From positions 1 to 7,132 of the forward strand of contig JANYFQ010000388.1 in NCBI GenBank assembly GCA_025362615.1: 7,132 nt of DNA, read 5' to 3'. The notes beneath the pieces were generated by a model that worked only from the letters and a program-made list of their open reading frames with translations, made no database searches and had not been told where the DNA came from. Shown piece after piece: positions 6,101-7,132 of the stretch. Source of the DNA: Hymenobacter sp. (lineage in GTDB: Bacteria; Bacteroidota; Bacteroidia; Cytophagales; Hymenobacteraceae). The position numbers were made by a program, and so were the translations under genes. The stretch's first letter is position 1. Each line of letters opens with the position of its first letter.

Positions 6101-7132
6101 AAATAAGCCCGTCACATAGACCCCGCCCAGCCCGTCGGCCGCGACGCCCAGGCCTTGGTCGCCGCCGGAGCCGCCGCCGCTTTTGGCCCAGCGCCCGGCC
6201 CCGTCGCCGGCCGCGTAGGCCGCCACAAACACCTCGGTGCTGCTGACGCTGCCGCTGAGCGCGGGCTGCCCGCCAAAGGTGGCGCTGACGCTCTGGAAAA
6301 AGCCCGTCACATACACCCCGCCCAGCCCATCAGCCGCGATGCCCAGGCCCGCGTCGCCGCCGGTGCCGCCGCCGCTCGTGGCCCAGCGCCCGCTGCCGTC
6401 GCTGGCCGCGTAGGCCGCCACAAACACCTCGGAGCCGGAGCCGGTCAGGGCGGGCTGCCCGCCGAAGGTGGCGCTGCCGCCGCCGAAGTAGCCCGTCACG
6501 TACACCCCGCCCAGCCCGTCGGCCGCGATGCCCCGGCCCTCGTCGCCGGTGGTGCCGCCGCCGCTCGTGGCCCAGGCCCAGGTGGCGGTGCCGGGGTTGT
6601 AGCGGGCCACAAATGCGTCGTTGCCGCCCGCGCTCGTGAGCACGGTGCTGCCAACGCCCACCTGCCCGGTGTAGGTGCCCGTCACGAACACCGCCCCGCT
6701 CGCCTTGTCCACGGCCGTGGCCTTTATTTGGGCCGTGCCGCCGACCGTGAGGCAGGTCGCTACCGCCTGCCAGGCCCCGGTGCTGCGGCTCAGGGTGCCC
6801 AGGGCCGGGGCGTTGGCCTGCACGGGGGTGGTGCCAAAGGTGGCCGCCGGGGTGCCGCCGGCCAGGCCCGCGTACACGCCGCCGCTCCCGGCCGCAATGC
6901 CGTAGCCCCGGTCCTGGCCGGCCCCGCCGCCGCTTTTGGCCCAGCGCCCCGCGCCGTCAGCCGCCGCGTAAGCCGCCACAAACGCTTCCTGGCCGGTGCC
7001 GGTGAGCGCCTGCCCGGCAAAAGTGGCGCTGGTCGTAAAGAAGCCCGTCACATAGACCCCGCCCAGCCCGTCGGCCGCAACGCCGTAGGCAATGTCGGCG
7101 CCGGCGGCGGCCCCGTTGCCGCCGCTTTTGGC
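1..7132 (-). CDS. Giant multidomain repeat protein (SBBP, TIG, Ig-like, delta-60), internal fragment open at both ends
   Basis: The frame with codons at plus positions 2-4 through 7130-7132 reads as 2377 sense codons with no stop, and the same frame carries recognisable repeats from one end to the other, so there is no frameshift. Neither start nor stop is present; the only in-frame Met codons are four scattered ones inside repeats (near 6047, 4094, 4026 and 1096), none a believable start. Domain order is SBBP propeller repeats, two TIG domains, then three copies of a module made of a seven-fold delta-60 array plus an Ig/TIG linker, and the beginning of a fourth array. The sequence is rich in Gly, Ala, Thr, Ser and Val, has nine Cys and no transmembrane stretch, as expected of an exported protein. 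I infer a secreted or surface-attached binding or adhesion protein, probably with an N-terminal signal peptide and perhaps a type IX sorting domain outside the window. No enzyme motif is visible. The family calls are firm; the biological role is unknown. Confidence 0.95.
110..202 (-). other. Ig-like N-terminal half with DVC motif, before array D
   Basis: Thirty-one residues: PRRNLTATLSPAGPLDVC, then QPRTLTATASSPA. It has the same layout as the other three copies and leads into a fourth delta-60 array, showing that the module continues past the window. Confidence 0.7.
203..442 (-). other. IPT/TIG domain 5
   Basis: About eighty residues from IISSFTPASGPAGTSVTI through TDLDRVTGVRFGTG, NFVSQSATSLTVLVPV and ISSTGRITLTNSLG to DFTYV. 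It is the last full TIG domain in view. Confidence 0.9.
446..601 (-). other. Ig-like C-terminal half 3
   Basis: Fifty-two residues: TATAVSGASFTFSPG, NTTTNPLVTSTAGNYTATA, SLNGEPSAASN and TVVLSAC. The sequence is close to copy 2. The terminal Cys is at 446-448. Confidence 0.7.
602..1678 (-). repeat. Delta-60 repeat array C, seven repeats
   Basis: Seven complete repeats begin at 1678, 1525, 1369, 1216, 1060, 904 and 751 and end at 602 (359 residues). This is the most uniform array: every repeat is 50 to 52 residues, and nearly all keep TGTGF, QADGKVL-(V/A)-GG and RLNADGS. The exception is the fifth, with QANAKVLVGG. Two loop forms occur, YNGTTG-(L/Q) followed by one extra residue in most copies, and YQGTT-A/P. 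The seventh ends LNADGSLNT. Predicted to form a third seven-bladed propeller. Confidence 0.94.
1679..1771 (-). other. Ig-like N-terminal half with DVC motif, before array C
   Basis: Thirty-one residues: PRQNLTATLSPAGPLDVC, then AARTLTAAAVRPA. The Cys is kept, but QP-R has become AA-R and TATAS has become TAAAV, so it is the most altered of the four DVC segments after the cysteine. Confidence 0.68.
1772..2011 (-). other. IPT/TIG domain 4
   Basis: Eighty residues from TIGSFTPASGPAGTPVTI through TNLDRVTGVRFGTG and SATSLTVLVPVTSSTG to NFTYV. It resembles TIG 5 more than TIG 2 or 3 in its SFTPASGPAGT opening and LGSS turn. Confidence 0.9.
2021..2176 (-). other. Ig-like C-terminal half 2
   Basis: Fifty-two residues: AATAVPGASFTFSPG, NTTTNPLVTSAAGSYTATA, SLNGETSAASN and AVVLTAC. 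It has exactly the same length as the copies at 3605-3760 and 446-601 and ends in the conserved Cys (2021-2023). A short CPPP turn then leads to the TIG domain. Confidence 0.7.
2177..3268 (-). repeat. Delta-60 repeat array B, seven repeats
   Basis: Seven complete repeats begin at 3268, 3115, 2950, 2794, 2638, 2485 and 2326 and end at 2177 (364 residues). The QADGKVLVGG core is conserved in most copies; the fifth has QADDKLLLGG and the second QVDGKLLVGG. Repeats two and six carry NAGGAGF or NTGGAGF in place of ATGTGF. As in array A, the second repeat is one of the longest (55 residues). The seventh ends LNADGSRNT, with Asn where internal repeats have Asp. Predicted to form a second seven-bladed propeller. 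Confidence 0.93.
3269..3361 (-). other. Ig-like N-terminal half with DVC motif, before array B
   Basis: Thirty-one residues: VRRNLVAALSPAGSQDVC, then QPRTLTASASSPA. It matches the segment before array A in length and in the NLVAALSPA and QDVC wording. It leads directly into the first repeat of array B. Confidence 0.7.
3362..3601 (-). other. IPT/TIG domain 3
   Basis: Eighty residues from AVSGFAPASGLAGTPVTI through TDLDAVTGVRFGTG and NFVSQSATSL to TAFAYV. It is the same length as TIG 2 and closely related to it (APASGLAGTP, VPVTSSTGL). It connects the first Ig-like C-half to the next DVC segment. Confidence 0.88.
3605..3760 (-). other. Ig-like C-terminal half 1
   Basis: Fifty-two residues follow array A: AATAVAGASFAFSPG, then NTTTNPLVTSTKG, YSATASLSGETSAASN and AVVLVGC. 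The strand pattern (F-x-F-SPG, TST-x-G-x-Y, TASL) is that of the later strands of an Ig-like or PKD-like domain. It ends in Cys at 3605-3607. It lacks the early strands, which I believe are supplied by the DVC segment before array A (4951-4859). Confidence 0.7.
3761..4858 (-). repeat. Delta-60 repeat array A, seven repeats
   Basis: Seven complete repeats of 51 to 55 residues begin at 4858, 4705, 4540, 4375, 4222, 4066 and 3913 and end at 3761 (366 residues). The core motifs are F-x-TGTGF, SVAVQADGKVLVGG, F-x-x-Y-(N/Q)-G and RLNADGS-x-DA, which identify the delta-60 (DUF5122-like) family. This is the most divergent of the three full arrays: the fifth repeat has FTTGTNLNN and MRLDTNGS, and the second carries a stray Cys (TANCLL). 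The seventh ends in the altered LTATGGLNN in place of LNADGS-x-DA, marking a true end. Seven blades is a common size for a closed propeller. Confidence 0.92.
4859..4951 (-). other. Ig-like N-terminal half with DVC motif, before delta-60 array A
   Basis: Thirty-one residues: ARQNLVAALSPAAPQDVC, then QPRTLTATASIPA. It links TIG domain 2 to delta-60 array A. The DVCQPRTLTATA pattern looks like the first two strands of a bacterial Ig-like domain that is then interrupted. The same 31-residue length is found at 3269-3361, 1679-1771 and 110-202. Confidence 0.7.
4952..5191 (-). other. IPT/TIG domain 2
   Basis: Eighty residues from TVSSFAPASGLAGTPVVI through GVRFGTG and SATSLTVLVPV to TAFTYV. This is a standard TIG layout: an F-x-P-x-S-G-x-x-G-T opening, a G-T-x-L-D strand turn, and a VPV-x-SSTG hairpin. 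It is the parent form of the three TIG domains later in the protein, but it is not preceded by the Ig-like segment that comes before each of those. TIG domains mostly act as rigid spacers in surface proteins. Confidence 0.88.
5204..5467 (-). other. Degenerate IPT/TIG-like domain 1
   Basis: About 88 residues follow the last SBBP blade. The order matches a TIG (immunoglobulin-like, transcription-factor type) fold: an opening LLGLSAGTGVAGGSLGATGG where typical domains have a P-x-S-G-x-x-G-T motif, then LTAVTFTPVGG, then ITVPAGLAVGPYTVTVTT and a closing NSLPFAVT. The last strand pattern (VPAG, GPYTVTV, NG-S-N) is the convincing part; the opening is weak. It joins the SBBP propeller to the next TIG domain. 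It could alternatively be a different Ig-like fold. Confidence 0.6.
5470..7132 (-). repeat. SBBP-type beta-propeller repeat array, nine blades in view
   Basis: Nine consecutive repeats of 57 to 66 residues fill residues 1 to about 555 of the fragment. The core of each good copy is AKSGGG, then a D-x-G-x-G-I-AADG-x-GG-VYVTG stretch, then ATF-x-GQPAL, then EVFVAAYAA and GRW. This is the pattern of the SBBP (beta-propeller repeat) family. Blade-closing Trp codons lie at 6941, 6770, 6572, 6383, 6188, 6005, 5819 and 5630. Blades four to eight (6571-5630) are close to identical to each other. The second (6940-6770) and third (6769-6572) are divergent. The ninth (5629 to about 5470) keeps AKSGGG and ATFGTT but lacks the Trp end. 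The array begins before the window, since the first blade is already in progress at 7132. Such blades normally fold as a closed propeller for binding; no ligand can be named. Confidence 0.9.
6572..6940 (-). repeat. Two divergent SBBP blades inside the array
   Basis: The blade at 6940-6770 starts canonically (AKSGGG, GYGIAA) but loses VYVTG and runs into TPAATFGTT and GTLSRSTGAW. The blade at 6769-6572 lacks AKSGGG altogether, having TCLTVGG instead, but recovers with GAVFVTGTY and DAFVARY. It contains one of only two Cys residues outside the Cys pattern of the Ig segments. The ATFGTT of the first recurs in the last blade of the array (ATFGTTTL, near 5530), which could mark blades at propeller boundaries. 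Confidence 0.65.

Noticed and set aside
1..7132. Search for promoters, ribosome sites, terminators, tRNA or rRNA genes and insertion sequences
   Set aside because: The window is coding without a gap. Inverted GC-rich words exist, but none is followed by a T-run, and nothing resembles a transposase, an RNA gene or an intergenic region.

Overview
The whole window lies inside one giant protein-coding gene on the minus strand. I read codon by codon in the frame whose codons sit at plus-strand positions 2-4, 5-7 and so on up to 7130-7132. It is open end to end: 2377 consecutive sense codons, no stop, and no credible start. Both ends of the gene lie outside the window. The ORFs that do start and stop inside the window are by-products of this repetitive, GC-rich gene read in other frames.

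The strong GC bias and the mix of families (SBBP beta-propeller repeats, IPT/TIG domains, Ig-like segments, delta-60 repeats) suggest a GC-rich Bacteroidota of the Cytophagales, most like Hymenobacter. This is inference from protein style, not a database result. In that group such proteins are usually exported and often end in a type IX secretion sorting domain; no such end is in view here.

Layout in protein order (high to low coordinates). (1) Residues ~1-555 (7132 to ~5470): nine SBBP-type blades of 57-66 residues, each closing with a tryptophan except the last. (2) ~556-643 (5467-5204): a degenerate TIG-like domain. (3) 5191-4952: a clear TIG domain. (4) A module then repeats: a 31-residue segment with a conserved DVC, seven delta-60 repeats, a 52-residue Ig-like segment ending in a second Cys, and a TIG domain of about 80 residues. 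Three full delta-60 arrays (A 4858-3761, B 3268-2177, C 1678-602) each hold exactly seven repeats, and a fourth (D) begins at 109 and runs off the window. Array starts are 1590, 1590 and 1569 bp apart.

The most interesting architecture is that the seven-repeat arrays, each probably a seven-bladed propeller, appear to sit inside an Ig-like domain. The two flanking halves each carry one Cys and together resemble a single Ig-like sequence. The product would then be a long chain of propellers carried on Ig/TIG spacers, plausibly a surface adhesin or binding scaffold. No promoter, terminator, RNA gene, mobile element or CRISPR array is supported in the window.
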